DNA of 64,000 nt from Otatea glauca (lineage: Eukaryota > Streptophyta > Magnoliopsida > Poales > Poaceae), in the NCBI GenBank assembly GCA_036346275.1, contig JAYEVK010000147.1:164426-228425 (forward strand), in the 5' to 3' direction. Position 1 is the first letter of the stretch; the number at the start of each line of letters is the position of its first letter. Below the pieces are notes generated by a model. That model did not search any database, was not told the origin of the DNA, and saw only the letters and a program-made list of their open reading frames with translations. This document shows, one piece after another, positions 1 to 10,314 of this stretch. A program made the translations under genes and the position numbers.

Positions 1-656
1 CATTGAACTTTTCAGCTTTCCTCATTGTCTGTTTATGAATTTCTAAAATTATTAAACGATGGGATAAATTCTTGATATTTTTACCAGACATAGACAATAT
101 AAGCATGTCGGCATGGTTAAAGTTTTAACTCTGGTTAAGGTCGACAGAATTCTGGAGAAATCATGCAAGGTCGGTTCAGAGTATCTAGTTAGGGTTATTT
201 TTGTCTTTTTACTTTATTTAATTATTGCAGATCAGTGCAAGTTGTAAAATCATGATTATAGATAGATCTGAGATTTATCTGATATTTTTACATATTTTAT
301 TGATTTTGTATTTTTATCTTTTACTTTTACTATTTTACTATTTCAATTTATGAGACTTTTTCTTTTTAAAAAAACTCAAGAAAAATCAATAATTCAGAAA
401 ATTCAGAAATTAAAATATGAATTAAATATTAAATCTCAAATTTATTATTATTATTATTTTTTTAATATTTTGTTTGTTTTGGAAGAAATAGTTTTAATAA
501 AGGAAATCTTTCTTTTCTTCAAATTAGCATGTAAGAAGAGAAGAAAAGCTATTGTTTAAAATAAAATCTCAATTCCAATTGAAATTTTTATTCAATTCCA
601 TTTTTAAATTTAAAAATTTTATTTTTCATATTTTTGAATTTTACGGGATGTTACAC
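1..656 (-). repeat. AT-rich LTR-like stretch, reverse orientation
   Basis: The stretch is very AT-rich and holds no convincing gene. Its right edge reads, on the minus strand, TGTAACATCCCGTAAAATTC, which resembles the typical start of plant Ty3/Gypsy LTRs of the Tekay/Del type (TGTAACATCCC). I infer a partial LTR lying in reverse orientation and running off the window. Its partner LTR was not found, so this is a weak call. Confidence 0.35.
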
Positions 657-1250
657 TGCCCTAATCAACGTGCTCTAATAATCAGAGAAAATGGTGAGTA
701 TACTAGTGATAGTGACATTGATGAAACTGAATATGCTCTTGTTGCCACTAACACTGCAGAGTCAGCAGAAGAGATTATCACTACTATGACATCCAGAAAT
801 ATCCGCCCTTGTTGTCGCACGTGTACTTAGCGCATGACCTGCACACGATGAACAAAATCAACGCCATACTATCTTTCAGACAAGGTGTGTGGTGAATGAG
901 CGCGCTGTGCATATCGTTGTTGATGGAGGTAGCTTCAACAATCTTGCTAGTGTAGATATGGTCGAGAAGCTTGGCTTGACCACAAATCCACTCCCTCAAC
1001 AGTATGAAATTGAATGGCTCAATTCCACTGGTAAGGTTCAGGTAACAAAACCGTTCGAGTACCTATCTCCATTGGTTTTATCATGATAATGTTGTTTGCG
1101 ATGTTGTACCCATGGATGCTTGCTCTCTTTTATTGGGTAGACCGTGGATCTATGATATGGATGCTATACATCATGGTAGGACCAATGAGTATACTTTCTT
1201 GTATAAGGGAAAGAAAATTATCTTGAAACCCATGAGCCCTCTGAACTAAG
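657..1250 (+). pseudogene. Ty3/Gypsy gag-protease remnant
   Basis: Translated pieces match the region just after the gag zinc knuckle and the retropepsin-like protease of grass Ty3/Gypsy polyproteins. Seen are a CPNQRAL segment near 657, the stretch VVDGGSFNNLASVDMVEKLG (about 919-980) with the D-G-G/S protease active-site pattern, and further on LLGRPWIYDMDAIHHGR (about 1129-1180). The reading frame is broken by stops at about 828 and 1084 and by shifts, so it is not a working gene. The next recognisable sequence belongs to the far C-terminal tail of pol, which implies that reverse transcriptase, RNase H and integrase were lost. The lineage within Gypsy is uncertain. Confidence 0.75.
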
Positions 1251-2079
1251 AAACATTGATGTTAAAAGAGCTCAAAGAGAAAAAGAAGAGAGTGGAATTA
1301 AAAGTGTAGCTAGTAAATCAACCCATTCAACTACACCAGTTGCTCAAAAACCTGATCTTAAGTTGAAGGGTAAAGTATTGTTGGCTACAAAAGTTCTCTC
1401 CCAAGATAACATGGATAGTATAGAACCATTGCCATTCTCTGTTGCTTTGTCTTCTGTTATTACTAATACTTTGCAGGATAATGAGGTGGAGTCGAGGACG
1501 ACTCCAATTCAAGAAGGGGAGGATGATGAGGACATCCCAACCAAGGATACAACCGCTGCCCCTTCTTCCTCTACGACCGCTACATCGTCTACGACGTCTG
1601 GAGGGCTTAATCCGGAAGCAAGACCTTTCCATCCACCTTTGCTGGACCAGCACGTCAAGAACATCCACCGAGGACAGCCCACGCGCCAAGGAAGGCCCAA
1701 GATAAAGCCCAATTCGTCGCCGAGTCCGGTTCGGCCATCGAGGAGCAGCAGTACTTCAAACGGACGCCACGGCCACATCCGAACTCCGTTTTCAACGCTC
1801 GACAACTCGTTTGAAAGGTATCGAGATAACCTTTCCAATGGATCTGCTCCCGGTGCCAAATTCCTTATGGAGCGAAGGGAAATCACAGAACAATCTCACG
1901 GGACAGAAATTCCAAGTGCTGCGCCACCTTTCTTTTGGGCCCAAGGCCCATGTATTCTTAGGGTTTCACCCCTCCTTTGGCCAGCGCCCCTCTCCGGGCT
2001 GCCCCCCCCCCTTGGGCGCCCCCTCCTTGTGTGGGTACCCCTTTATATTGGGTTGCCACCCCTGTTCTTCGTTTTTTAG
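1251..2079 (+). pseudogene. Gypsy pol C-terminal tail fused after internal deletion
   Basis: An open frame (1363-2079, 238 codons) continues the polyprotein remnant. It contains IQEGEDDEDIP (about 1508-1540), a motif commonly seen near the C-terminus of grass Gypsy pol proteins, directly after the post-protease linker. No RT (YVDD-type), RNase H or integrase motifs lie between, so the element looks like an internally deleted derivative. From about 1800 the frame runs into low-complexity proline-rich sequence and the 3' LTR, so the downstream part of the ORF is probably not protein. This is inferred from motif order. An alternative is recombination between two elements. Confidence 0.5.
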
Positions 2080-2383
2080 GTTTTGTTGTGTTTTGGTAGA
2101 CCCCGTATGCGTCCCTCCTCAATCTTGCGTGTGTCGACTAGACCACCCGAGTTGGGAAACAGAACCTCACCTTGTTTTTGTTTGAGATTATTGGTTTGAA
2201 ATTGCTATCACCTTGTTCTTGCTTGTTCTTGGTTGCAGCAGGTTCAAGGATCGATTGGGTTTTTGATTCGGTTGATCGCCTCGTGTAGTGACGATGCGAT
2301 TGTTTGGTTGCTGACCTTGTGGATCATCGTATCGTTCTCATCAGAAGATCGGGACAACCCTAGTGCACATCAGGCAGCCACTA
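1800..2383 (+). repeat. Probable 3' LTR of the deleted Gypsy element
   Basis: The sequence holds a C-rich run near 1998-2012, a TATA-like CTTTATATTGG at about 2040, and downstream R/U5-like sequence. It follows the Gypsy pol tail directly. The matching 5' LTR is not in the window, so boundaries are approximate. The Copia element at 2389 is inserted at or just past its 3' end. Confidence 0.45.
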
Positions 2384-2388
2384 GCAGT
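2384..2388 (+). other. Target-site duplication of the Copia element (left)
   Basis: The five bases GCAGT directly precede the 5' LTR and recur at 7324-7328 directly after the 3' LTR. A perfect 5-bp duplication is what Copia integrase produces. Confidence 0.93.
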
Positions 2389-2666
2389 TGTTATGTGTAA
2401 TCCTGACTTAGTCAGTTTGTTGAAATGTAGTCCGAGTCTTAAGTAACAGCTCCTGGTGTCGTGCGTGAGTTAGTGGAGTCCGGTTTTGTCGGACAGAACA
2501 ATAGTTTGTTAGTCGTGAGGTCTTATATTTCTGTTGTTCTGTTTTGAGTCAGTATGTAGTATCAGGAAACTTGCTGCAATACAGACTCTTTTTCCTCCAG
2601 AGAACAAGCGCGTGTGAGTATCCTCTGTGAATACTTTGGGTGTGTTTTCCTAGGCTTTTGCCAACA
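2389..2666 (+). repeat. 5' LTR of the Copia element
   Basis: The LTR is 278 bp, starts TGTTATGTG and ends GCCAACA. It is identical by eye to 7046-7323. A TATA-like TCTTATATTT at about 2521 could be the promoter. Confidence 0.95.
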
Positions 2667-2668
2667 CT

Positions 2669-2680
2669 TGGTATCAGAGC
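2669..2680 (+). other. Primer binding site (initiator Met-tRNA)
   Basis: TGGTATCAGAGC lies 2 bp after the 5' LTR. This is the standard complement of the 3' end of plant initiator tRNA-Met, used to prime minus-strand DNA synthesis. Confidence 0.95.
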
Positions 2681-2687
2681 TGAGTGC

Positions 2688-5600
2688 ATGCCCAAGTACC
2701 TCAAATTCGAGCCCATGGCGATCACCTCCCATCAAGCGGCGAAAGAGATCGGCGGCGTGCCGTATCAATGTCCGCTCCTGACATCGTCCAATTATACTAC
2801 CTGGGCGATCAAGATGGAGGCTATCATGGATGCCCAGGGGTATTGGGAGGCGATCGAACCGGCGGCCGGGATGGCCGTGGATGAAAAGAAGAACAAAATG
2901 GCGCGTGCGTTCATTTTTCAGAGCCTTCCTGAAGACATTCTTCTGCAGGTCGCAAAGAAGAAGTCAGCCAAGGAAGTGTGGGATGCTCTGAAAACTCGGT
3001 ATCTGGGTGCTGATCGTGTCCAGAAGGCTCGAATTCAAACACTCAAGAGTGACTTTGAGGCACTACGCATGAAGGAAGGAGAGTCAATTGATGAGTTTGC
3101 AGGAAAATTGAGTGGTATGGCAAGTAAGTTCAGTTCTCTTGGCACAACACTAGAAGATTCAGCACTGGTTAAGAAATTGCTCGATTCGGTGCCCAACAAA
3201 TTCTTCCAGTTGGTTGCATCTATTGAGCAATATTCAGATCTGGACACCATGCCATTTGAGGAGGCGATTGGAAGGTTGAAGGCGTATGAAGAGCGCATTC
3301 ACCGTCGAGCTGCAAACGGCAATGGCCACAACGACCCTGATGGCCAATTGCTTCTGACTCATGGAGAGTGGATGGCACGTCAGAAGAAGGATGGAGTTGA
3401 AACACCGTCCAGCAGCAAGGGGCGAGGCATCAGGAGTCCAGACGGACGCGGGCGCGGCAGAGGGCGCGGTCGCGGAAGTTGGCGCGGCAGGGGTTGCCGA
3501 GGCGAACGCGGTGAACACAGAGCACCTCGTCAGGAGTTTTCGAGCAGCAGCAGAAACAAAGGTCATATCAAGTGCTTCAATTGCGACAAATATGGGCACT
3601 ACGCATCTGAATGCCATAGTCCGAAGCGCAAGGAGGATGAGGTAAATCTGACTCATGCCCAAGAAGATGAACCTGCGTTGTTGTTATCTGTGCATACACA
3701 AGAATCACGTGATCAATTGTTGCTTAATGAAGAAAGAGTGCAGCCACAGAAATATGCTTTGGATTCAAGGGAGAATGAGGGAATATGGTATCTGGACAAT
3801 GGGGCCAGCAACCATATGACAGGGCGACGCAACTTCTTTGCTGACCTTGATGAAAGTATTGCCGGTAAGGTGCGCTTTGGTGATGGTTCTACCGTCCAAA
3901 TTGAAGGAAAGGGCTCCGTTTTGCTGGAATGCAAAAATGGCGAGCAGCGGCTAATCACTGAGGTATATTATATTCCAAGCTTGCATAGCAGCATATTGAG
4001 TTTGGGGCAAGTTACTGAAGATGGGTGCAAAGTGTTGCTATTTGGTGAGTTCTTGTGGATGTATGACAGAGATGGCCGATTGCTGATGAAAGTGCAGCGC
4101 TCAAGTAATCGGTTGTACAAGATACCATTGCAAATAGCGGCTCCTGTATGCCTTGCAGTCAGCATGGATGAACCAGCATGGTTATGGCATGCTCGGCTTG
4201 GGCATTTGAACTTTCAAGCAATGAAGCACATGGTTGCAAAGGAGATGGTGCAGGGAGTACCAGCAATCGATCATCAGACACAGGTATGCGAGGGTTGTCT
4301 TGTAGCAAAGCAATGTAGAATGCCATTTCCATTGCAAACACAGTACCATGCGACACAACCACTGGAGCTAGTTCATGCTGACTTGTGTGGCCCAATCACT
4401 CCACAAACTTTAGCTGGTAATCGCTATTTTTTCCTTTTAGTAGATGATTACAGCCGTTTCATGTGGGTGTATGTGATTAAATCAAAAGATGAAGCTTTTG
4501 CTGCATTCAAAAAATTCAAAGCACAAGTTGAAAAGGAATGCACACACAAGTTAAAGTTGCTTAGAACTGATCGAGGTGGCGAGTTTGTTTCGCGACAGTT
4601 TGCAGCCTTCTGTGAAGAGGAGGGAGTGCAACGACATCTCACCGCGCCTTACTCACCTCAGCAAAATGGCGTGGTTGAGCGTCGCAATCGTTCCATCCTT
4701 GCAACAACTAGGAGTTTGCTAAAAACAATGGCAGTGCCGGGATGGCTATGGGGTGAGGCAGTTAGTCATTCTGTATATCTGTTGAATCGGGTCCCAACCA
4801 AAGCCATAAAGTCAGTAACTCCATATGAGGCTTGGAAGGGGAGGAAGCCAAATCTGAAGCATATCAGAGTATTTGGATGTGTGGCACATATGAAGATACC
4901 TACAGTTCATCTAACCAAGCTCAGTGACAGAAGCAAACCCATGGTACATTTGGGAATTGAGCCTGGTTCTAAAGCATATCGTCTCTATGACCCAACGCAG
5001 GAGAAGCTAGCTGTAAGTCGAGATGTCATCTTTGAAGAAAACAAGCAGTGGAGTTGGGACGGGTTAGATGGCAGTGAAGACAGCACCAGTCCGGGATGGA
5101 CGGAAATTACTGTAGCAGAACCTGAAAATTGGGAAGATGACTCTGAAGTGAACACTGAAAAGGAGATTGGAAATAACATGCCAGTGCAGACTGAAGTTGA
5201 ACCTGAAGGGGTTAATTCAGCAGTCACTAATTCAGAGATGGAGCCTCCTATAGTGTTGCCCTCAATGGTGCATACTCCGGCTACTGGACCATCAGTACAG
5301 ACTCCGGGTATTCAGACTTCACAAGGGATGCCACTTGTAACCGCTGCTAGCCCGACAGAAATGAGCACACCTGACTCCTCTACTTATGATGCTACACCAG
5401 TACGAGGCTTCAAATCTCTGGATGACATTTATGCAAGAACAGAGCCAATTGAATTTGATCCTGATCAGTTGTTGTTGACAGAAGGTGAGCCGGCATGTTT
5501 CAGTGAAGCTGTCAGTGACAAGAACTGGGAGGAAGCTATGCAGAAGGAATTTGAGGCAATTGAAAGGAACAAGACCTGGAAATTGATAGAATTGCCGGCA

Positions 5601-7025
5601 GGGCAAAGACCCATTGGTCTCAAATGGGTTTTCAAGTTGAAAAAGGATGCTACTGGAGAGGTGGTAAAACACAAAGCAAGAATTGTTGCTAAGGGCTATG
5701 TGCAGCAGAAAGGGGTGGACTTTGATGAAGTTTTTGCTCCTGTTGCAAGAATGGAAACAGTGAGGTTGATCCTAGCTTTGTCAGCCCGGGAGGGATGGAG
5801 AGTTCATCACCTTGATGTCAAATCGGCGTTTTTAAATGGTGATTTACAGGAGGAAGTTTATGTGTCGCAACCAGAGGGTTTCACTTTCATTGCCGCTGGT
5901 AAAGAACACATGGTGTACAAGTTGTCTAAGGCATTATATGGCCTAAGGCAGGCACCAAGAGCTTGGAATATCCGACTTGATGTTGCATTGAAAGAACTCG
6001 GATTTCAGAAGTGTCCACATGAACAGGCGGTGTATAAGAGATGCACAGGTAACAATTTGCTTATTGTTGGTGTTTACGTTGATGATTTAATTGTTACAGG
6101 GACCAGCGATGATGAAATACAAATATTCAAGAAGCAAATGAGTAGAGAGTTCGAAATGAGTGACCTTGGCACTCTTTCTTACTATCTCGGACTTGAAGTG
6201 CAGCAAAACAATGTGGGTATAACTCTGAAACAAGCAGGCTATGCCAAGAAGGTACTGAAACAGGCTGGAATGTGGGAATGTAATGCTTCTAAGTACCCTA
6301 TGGAGTCTAAGCTGCACTTGACAAAAGATGAAGAGGGCACACCAGTTAATGCAACAGAGTATCGGCAGTTAGTTGGATGCCTCAGGTACTCAATCCATAC
6401 TCGGCCCGATTTGAATTATGCTGTCGGTATTGTGAGCAGGTACATGGAGTCACCAAGACAAAGCCATCTCCAGGCTGTGAAGCAGATACTGAGGTATGTC
6501 AAAGGTACAATTGATTATGGTCTTGAATACCTCAAAGGAGGAGAAGGGGATTTAGTCGGTTACAGTGATAGTAATTTGGCCGGTGACTTCGACGATAGAA
6601 GAAGCACTAGTGGAATGGTTTTCTATTTTGCTGGAAGTCCTGTCACTTGGTGTTCCCAGAAGCAAAAGACAGTGGCTTTGTCATCCTGTGAAGCAGAGTT
6701 CATAGCCGCAACAGGTGCAGCGTGCCAAGCCATATGGCTAAGAAATTTGCTCAGTGACTTGACAGGTTGGAGGCCAAAAGAAGTGCTGTTGCGTGTGGAT
6801 AACAAATCAGCTATAGAACTCATGAAGAATCCAGTCTTCCACGGGAGAAGCAAGCACATCGACACACGGTTTCATTTCATCCGAGAATGTGTTGAAAATG
6901 GACTGATTACAGTGGAGCATGTGAGTAGTGAAGAGCAGTCTGCTGATATTCTGACTAAAGCATTGCCGAGAGTGAAGTTTGCTGAGATGAGAGAACTCTT
7001 GGGCGTCAGAGACATTCAGAGTTAA
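2688..7025 (+). CDS. Copia gag-pol polyprotein, intact
   Basis: The protein is 1445 aa from the ATG at 2688. An in-frame ATG at 2640 lies inside the LTR and before the primer site, and a later one is at 2715. The first ~260 residues are a gag domain (UBN2/Retrotran_gag type), then an arginine/glycine-rich stretch, then a CCHC zinc knuckle (C296-F-N-C...H...C). Protease follows with DNGAS at residue 370. The integrase zinc-binding HH starts at residue 501 (HARLGH) with CEGC downstream. The integrase catalytic triad is D565, D628, E664, with the expected 35-residue D-E spacing. Reverse transcriptase has the YVDD box at residue 1130, and RNase H closes the protein, which ends shortly after ADILTKALP. 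No stops or frameshifts are present. The length is normal for plant Copia. The lineage is not assigned. Confidence 0.96.
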   Translation: MPKYLKFEPMAITSHQAAKEIGGVPYQCPLLTSSNYTTWAIKMEAIMDAQGYWEAIEPAAGMAVDEKKNKMARAFIFQSLPEDILLQVAKKKSAKEVWDALKTRYLGADRVQKARIQTLKSDFEALRMKEGESIDEFAGKLSGMASKFSSLGTTLEDSALVKKLLDSVPNKFFQLVASIEQYSDLDTMPFEEAIGRLKAYEERIHRRAANGNGHNDPDGQLLLTHGEWMARQKKDGVETPSSSKGRGIRSPDGRGRGRGRGRGSWRGRGCRGERGEHRAPRQEFSSSSRNKGHIKCFNCDKYGHYASECHSPKRKEDEVNLTHAQEDEPALLLSVHTQESRDQLLLNEERVQPQKYALDSRENEGIWYLDNGASNHMTGRRNFFADLDESIAGKVRFGDGSTVQIEGKGSVLLECKNGEQRLITEVYYIPSLHSSILSLGQVTEDGCKVLLFGEFLWMYDRDGRLLMKVQRSSNRLYKIPLQIAAPVCLAVSMDEPAWLWHARLGHLNFQAMKHMVAKEMVQGVPAIDHQTQVCEGCLVAKQCRMPFPLQTQYHATQPLELVHADLCGPITPQTLAGNRYFFLLVDDYSRFMWVYVIKSKDEAFAAFKKFKAQVEKECTHKLKLLRTDRGGEFVSRQFAAFCEEEGVQRHLTAPYSPQQNGVVERRNRSILATTRSLLKTMAVPGWLWGEAVSHSVYLLNRVPTKAIKSVTPYEAWKGRKPNLKHIRVFGCVAHMKIPTVHLTKLSDRSKPMVHLGIEPGSKAYRLYDPTQEKLAVSRDVIFEENKQWSWDGLDGSEDSTSPGWTEITVAEPENWEDDSEVNTEKEIGNNMPVQTEVEPEGVNSAVTNSEMEPPIVLPSMVHTPATGPSVQTPGIQTSQGMPLVTAASPTEMSTPDSSTYDATPVRGFKSLDDIYARTEPIEFDPDQLLLTEGEPACFSEAVSDKNWEEAMQKEFEAIERNKTWKLIELPAGQRPIGLKWVFKLKKDATGEVVKHKARIVAKGYVQQKGVDFDEVFAPVARMETVRLILALSAREGWRVHHLDVKSAFLNGDLQEEVYVSQPEGFTFIAAGKEHMVYKLSKALYGLRQAPRAWNIRLDVALKELGFQKCPHEQAVYKRCTGNNLLIVGVYVDDLIVTGTSDDEIQIFKKQMSREFEMSDLGTLSYYLGLEVQQNNVGITLKQAGYAKKVLKQAGMWECNASKYPMESKLHLTKDEEGTPVNATEYRQLVGCLRYSIHTRPDLNYAVGIVSRYMESPRQSHLQAVKQILRYVKGTIDYGLEYLKGGEGDLVGYSDSNLAGDFDDRRSTSGMVFYFAGSPVTWCSQKQKTVALSSCEAEFIAATGAACQAIWLRNLLSDLTGWRPKEVLLRVDNKSAIELMKNPVFHGRSKHIDTRFHFIRECVENGLITVEHVSSEEQSADILTKALPRVKFAEMRELLGVRDIQS

Positions 7026-7030
7026 GTCAG

Positions 7031-7045
7031 GATTAGGGGGGTGAG
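7031..7045 (+). other. Polypurine tract of the Copia element
   Basis: GATTAGGGGGGTGAG directly precedes the 3' LTR. It is the expected primer for plus-strand synthesis. Confidence 0.85.
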
Positions 7046-7323
7046 TGTTATGTGTAATCCTGACTTAGTCAGTTTGTTGAAATGTAGTCCGAGTCTTAAG
7101 TAACAGCTCCTGGTGTCGTGCGTGAGTTAGTGGAGTCCGGTTTTGTCGGACAGAACAATAGTTTGTTAGTCGTGAGGTCTTATATTTCTGTTGTTCTGTT
7201 TTGAGTCAGTATGTAGTATCAGGAAACTTGCTGCAATACAGACTCTTTTTCCTCCAGAGAACAAGCGCGTGTGAGTATCCTCTGTGAATACTTTGGGTGT
7301 GTTTTCCTAGGCTTTTGCCAACA
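7046..7323 (+). repeat. 3' LTR of the Copia element
   Basis: The LTR is 278 bp and identical by eye to the 5' LTR at 2389-2666. It is followed directly by the second GCAGT target duplication at 7324-7328. Confidence 0.95.
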
Positions 7324-7328
7324 GCAGT

Positions 7329-8033
7329 GGCCCGACACCGCCTACGACCCCACTGGCCAGCTCCCCTCCTAGCCTCACCAGCCGTCTCCTCCCCTTCCCT
7401 TTCTGCCCCAACCGCGCAGAACCAGCCATTCGCGAGCTCACGCAGTGACAACACGCTGTTGCGGCGGTTCTGTTGCGCCACGCGGCCACAGGCGCCAGAC
7501 CTTGCGAGCTCCGCCCCTTGCCCATGCCCTGGCTCCAACCACTCCGGTGCATTGCCATAAAGACGCTGAAGCCATTCACCTCGCCTTTTGCTCGCTGCGC
7601 ATTTGCTTCCCTTGCTGCGAGCTTGCCCGAGCCGAAACAAGGCAGCGAGCCCTTCGACCGCAGGGAAGACACTTAGGTGATCTAGCCCATTCTTTCATGC
7701 ACTCCTGCCTGCTATGCACCCTACTGAAGCTACCTGGCGCATTGCATGCAGCTCGCTGAACAACCTCCTCAGTTCTCATCTTCCCAGTAGCTGCGCGCGA
7801 AGGAAGCTAGCTTCGCCGCCGCCGTCGCCGTCACAGCTCCGATGATCGTCGCTGCCACAGCTCCGGTTACCATCGCCGCCGGCATGGACCCTCCCCAGCC
7901 AAGCCTCGCCTCTCAGGAGATCATCCACAGAGAGTTTCTTCGCTAGCCAGCATGGCCATTGTTGCTCCCGTCAAGCAGTAGGGTTAGCAAGGGGTAAGCC
8001 TCAAGTATTTGTGCATGTAACTCAGTCACAAGA
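7329..8033. other. GC-rich repeat flank, no gene recognised
   Basis: This stretch continues the sequence split by the Copia insertion. It is GC-rich, with overlapping short ORFs on both strands (for example 7206-7640 minus and 7445-7759 plus) that show no recognisable domain. The texture resembles the leader or LTR of an older retrotransposon. I see no gene in it. Confidence 0.4.
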
Positions 8034-8105
8034 CCTTGTTTGGCCCAGTGGTTGAAGCACGCGCGTGTAGCCGAGAGGTCTCGGGTTCGAATCCTACTCT
8101 AGCAA
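8034..8105 (+). repeat. tRNA-derived segment (SINE-like) with pol III boxes
   Basis: TGGCCCAGTGG at 8041-8051 matches an RNA polymerase III A box and GGTTCGAATCC at 8084-8094 is a perfect B box, spaced as in a tRNA. The flanking bases do not pair into an acceptor stem, so this is not a functional tRNA gene. It is probably a SINE head or a tRNA-like piece inside a retrotransposon. No clear SINE tail was identified. Confidence 0.6.
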
Positions 8106-8368
8106 AATATATTTTTCTTTTTGCCTTTTGCAATTCAAACTATCATATCTTTTGCTAGGAGTGTCTGAATGGAATGAAATTTGTTTCTAAATTTGAGTTA
8201 CAGAATAAGGAGTTAGATTCTGCAATAAAATTTCATATGCTACTTGCAGAAAAATATTTTAATTAGAGGTTGAAGTAAAGTCTCTTTGTAGTTGATGTGA
8301 AGTAACTATATAATTCCTAGTTCCATAAATCATGAAATAAATCACAAATGTTCCTGCAAGCCTAGATG
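8106..8368. other. AT-rich sequence without recognised features
   Basis: The sequence is non-coding and AT-rich. It may be the body of the tRNA-like repeat or an old LTR. Nothing specific is supportable. Confidence 0.3.
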
Positions 8369-8516
8369 CTCTATTTATATAAAAACATTTAGATTTGAAT
8401 GTATTTTCAGTCAAAAATTGATTGTTTAAAACCTTACTAACACTCTATTTATATAAAAACATTTAGATTTGAATGTATTTTGAGTCAAAAATTGATTGTT
8501 TAAAACCTTACTAACA
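8369..8516 (+). repeat. Tandem duplication, 74 bp x 2
   Basis: Two head-to-tail 74-bp units (8369-8442 and 8443-8516) start CTCTATTTATAT and differ at a single base (C versus G). No coding meaning is seen. Confidence 0.95.
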
Positions 8517-10273
8517 TGCAATATTCAAATGGTTAAAACATGTGTCAAATGAGCTCAAAATTTAGTGAAAATAGTTTAGCTATACTCCTGGGATTGCAAG
8601 GATCATAGATATACAAAAAATATTTATATTATACTGGTTTGCGCTATTTGCTCGTTGTCCGAACATGCAATCGGCAAAATGTTCAAATGCCCGTAACTTT
8701 CGCAAACGAACCTTAAAAGCAACAAAACCAAATCTCATGACCTTAGAATGATATACCCTTGCTTGCTGTGCAAAAATGATATCATTTTGAATAATTTTGG
8801 GTTAGGCCATATTAAGCTCTCATGATCATTTATATGAAAAATATTGTTTCCCTTTTATTAAGTGTTTGTTCTTTTGATTTGTGGTTTGAGTTGCACGCTT
8901 ATTAAAGCGTAATTTTCAGCAAATTAATAATTGTGTATAACTCAATTGAATGATGTCCTTCCAAATAAATGAATTCCAATAAACTCCTTTATTGCTGAAC
9001 TTTGTATGTAACTTCTTGAAGTTCTTGCAACTGTTGGCTCAGGAACAGCAGAACATTCCTCTACCCGACCTCTTCAACAAACAAACTCAACCCGCATCAA
9101 GAAAAACGAACACGGAGAAACAACTGAATTAGTGTTCTTGGAATAGTGTAACGCTTACCAAGGCATCAAATCAGGTTTTGTGAGTCCTCAGATCCCAATC
9201 TCCCAACCCGCATATCAACTCTTAGTGTGTATTAACATTTGTACGGTGCAACAAAGAATGGATCCACATTTACAAAGGAAATCGAAACAATACCCCAAAA
9301 TCCGACAAAAAGAACCCACGGGAACAAAACCCCAACAAGAGACTAGATAGGTTTTTAATTTTCGTGAATAAACATGAAGATGGGTTTATTACATGGACCG
9401 TATCGTTAAACCACCCTATTGAGCACACACACCACATAATGTAGAAACATCTGGACAAATCTGACAAAAAGAAAACACATGATGAACAATAATAATGTGT
9501 GCGCTGTGCTTGGAAAACATCATTACTTCCCAATAGTAATATTTACAGATAAGTGAATTAGGTTACAGTGAACGAATAATAGTAATATTTGTGGCATCCA
9601 TAATTTAGCCAATATAAAAATGAATCGATCTATAATTTAGCCCACAGATAATTGAACTGGTCTCTTTTCTTAGATAGATCGAATTGATTAGTGATGAATA
9701 TGATCGGCCCCTTCGTTGGGATATTTTGTAGTTGAACAGCAGTATGACTTCTTATGATATCAGCAGCATGAACAATTGTTTAAGATAATTGCTTTGGATT
9801 GAGAGTATCAGCGTGCCTTTCGTAATTTCAAGATACGACGAACAAAGCAGAGTGCACATATGCCCCGAGAAATGCAAGCACTCATGAATTGAACCTCATG
9901 TATTGCCGTCTAACAATGTGACACAAGACGAAAAAATAAGAACAAATATAAGGTACTAAGATGAATCCATACCTTAACTGAGAACCGAACTAAAGGGATA
10001 ATCTTAGAGAATAAAACTCAAAATGTTTCCGAAAACTCTGCAAAGCAAATAACAAAACAAACAGCTAATAAAAAGAGCGTTGAGAACAGTCGCAAGCACA
10101 CAACTCAACATCTTGAAACAGTACCAAACAGCGTGAGATTATGACATAAGTTTAAGCCCAACATCTTGAAACAGTACCAAAGTACGTTGAGAAGCCATAT
10201 AAGTTTAAACCCATAACACGTGTCACAATTACAAGGCTTATGAAACGGTAGCAAACACCACAGAAGGCTTATA
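8517..10273. other. Intergenic stretch, no gene recognised
   Basis: The sequence is AT-rich. The only ORFs are short (for example 9270-9533 minus, 87 codons) and show no domain. Part of the right side could be 3' untranslated sequence of the minus-strand gene that follows. Confidence 0.35.
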
Positions 10274-10314
10274 TCACCAACGCTTCAGAACAAGGTTGCT
10301 TCTGTCCAGATAGT

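Larger units (their letters stand above)
2389..7323 (+). mobile_element. Complete, young Ty1/Copia LTR retrotransposon
   Basis: The element is 4935 bp, bounded by two 278-bp LTRs that start TGTTATG and end CCAACA, with a perfect 5-bp target duplication GCAGT. It has an initiator-methionine tRNA primer binding site just after the 5' LTR, a polypurine tract before the 3' LTR, and one uninterrupted gag-pol frame. The two LTRs look identical base for base by eye, which implies very recent insertion. Order is gag, protease, integrase, RT, RNase H, which defines Copia. It sits at or near the 3' end of an older Gypsy remnant. All parts needed for autonomous transposition appear present. Whether it is transcribed cannot be seen. 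Confidence 0.95.

Noticed and set aside
7206..7779. Several overlapping GC-rich ORFs after the Copia element
   Set aside because: They overlap the LTR and each other on both strands and show no domain. GC-rich sequence yields such frames by chance.
8034..8105. Functional tRNA gene
   Set aside because: The A and B boxes are good, but the seven bases before and after do not pair into an acceptor stem, and no clean cloverleaf forms.
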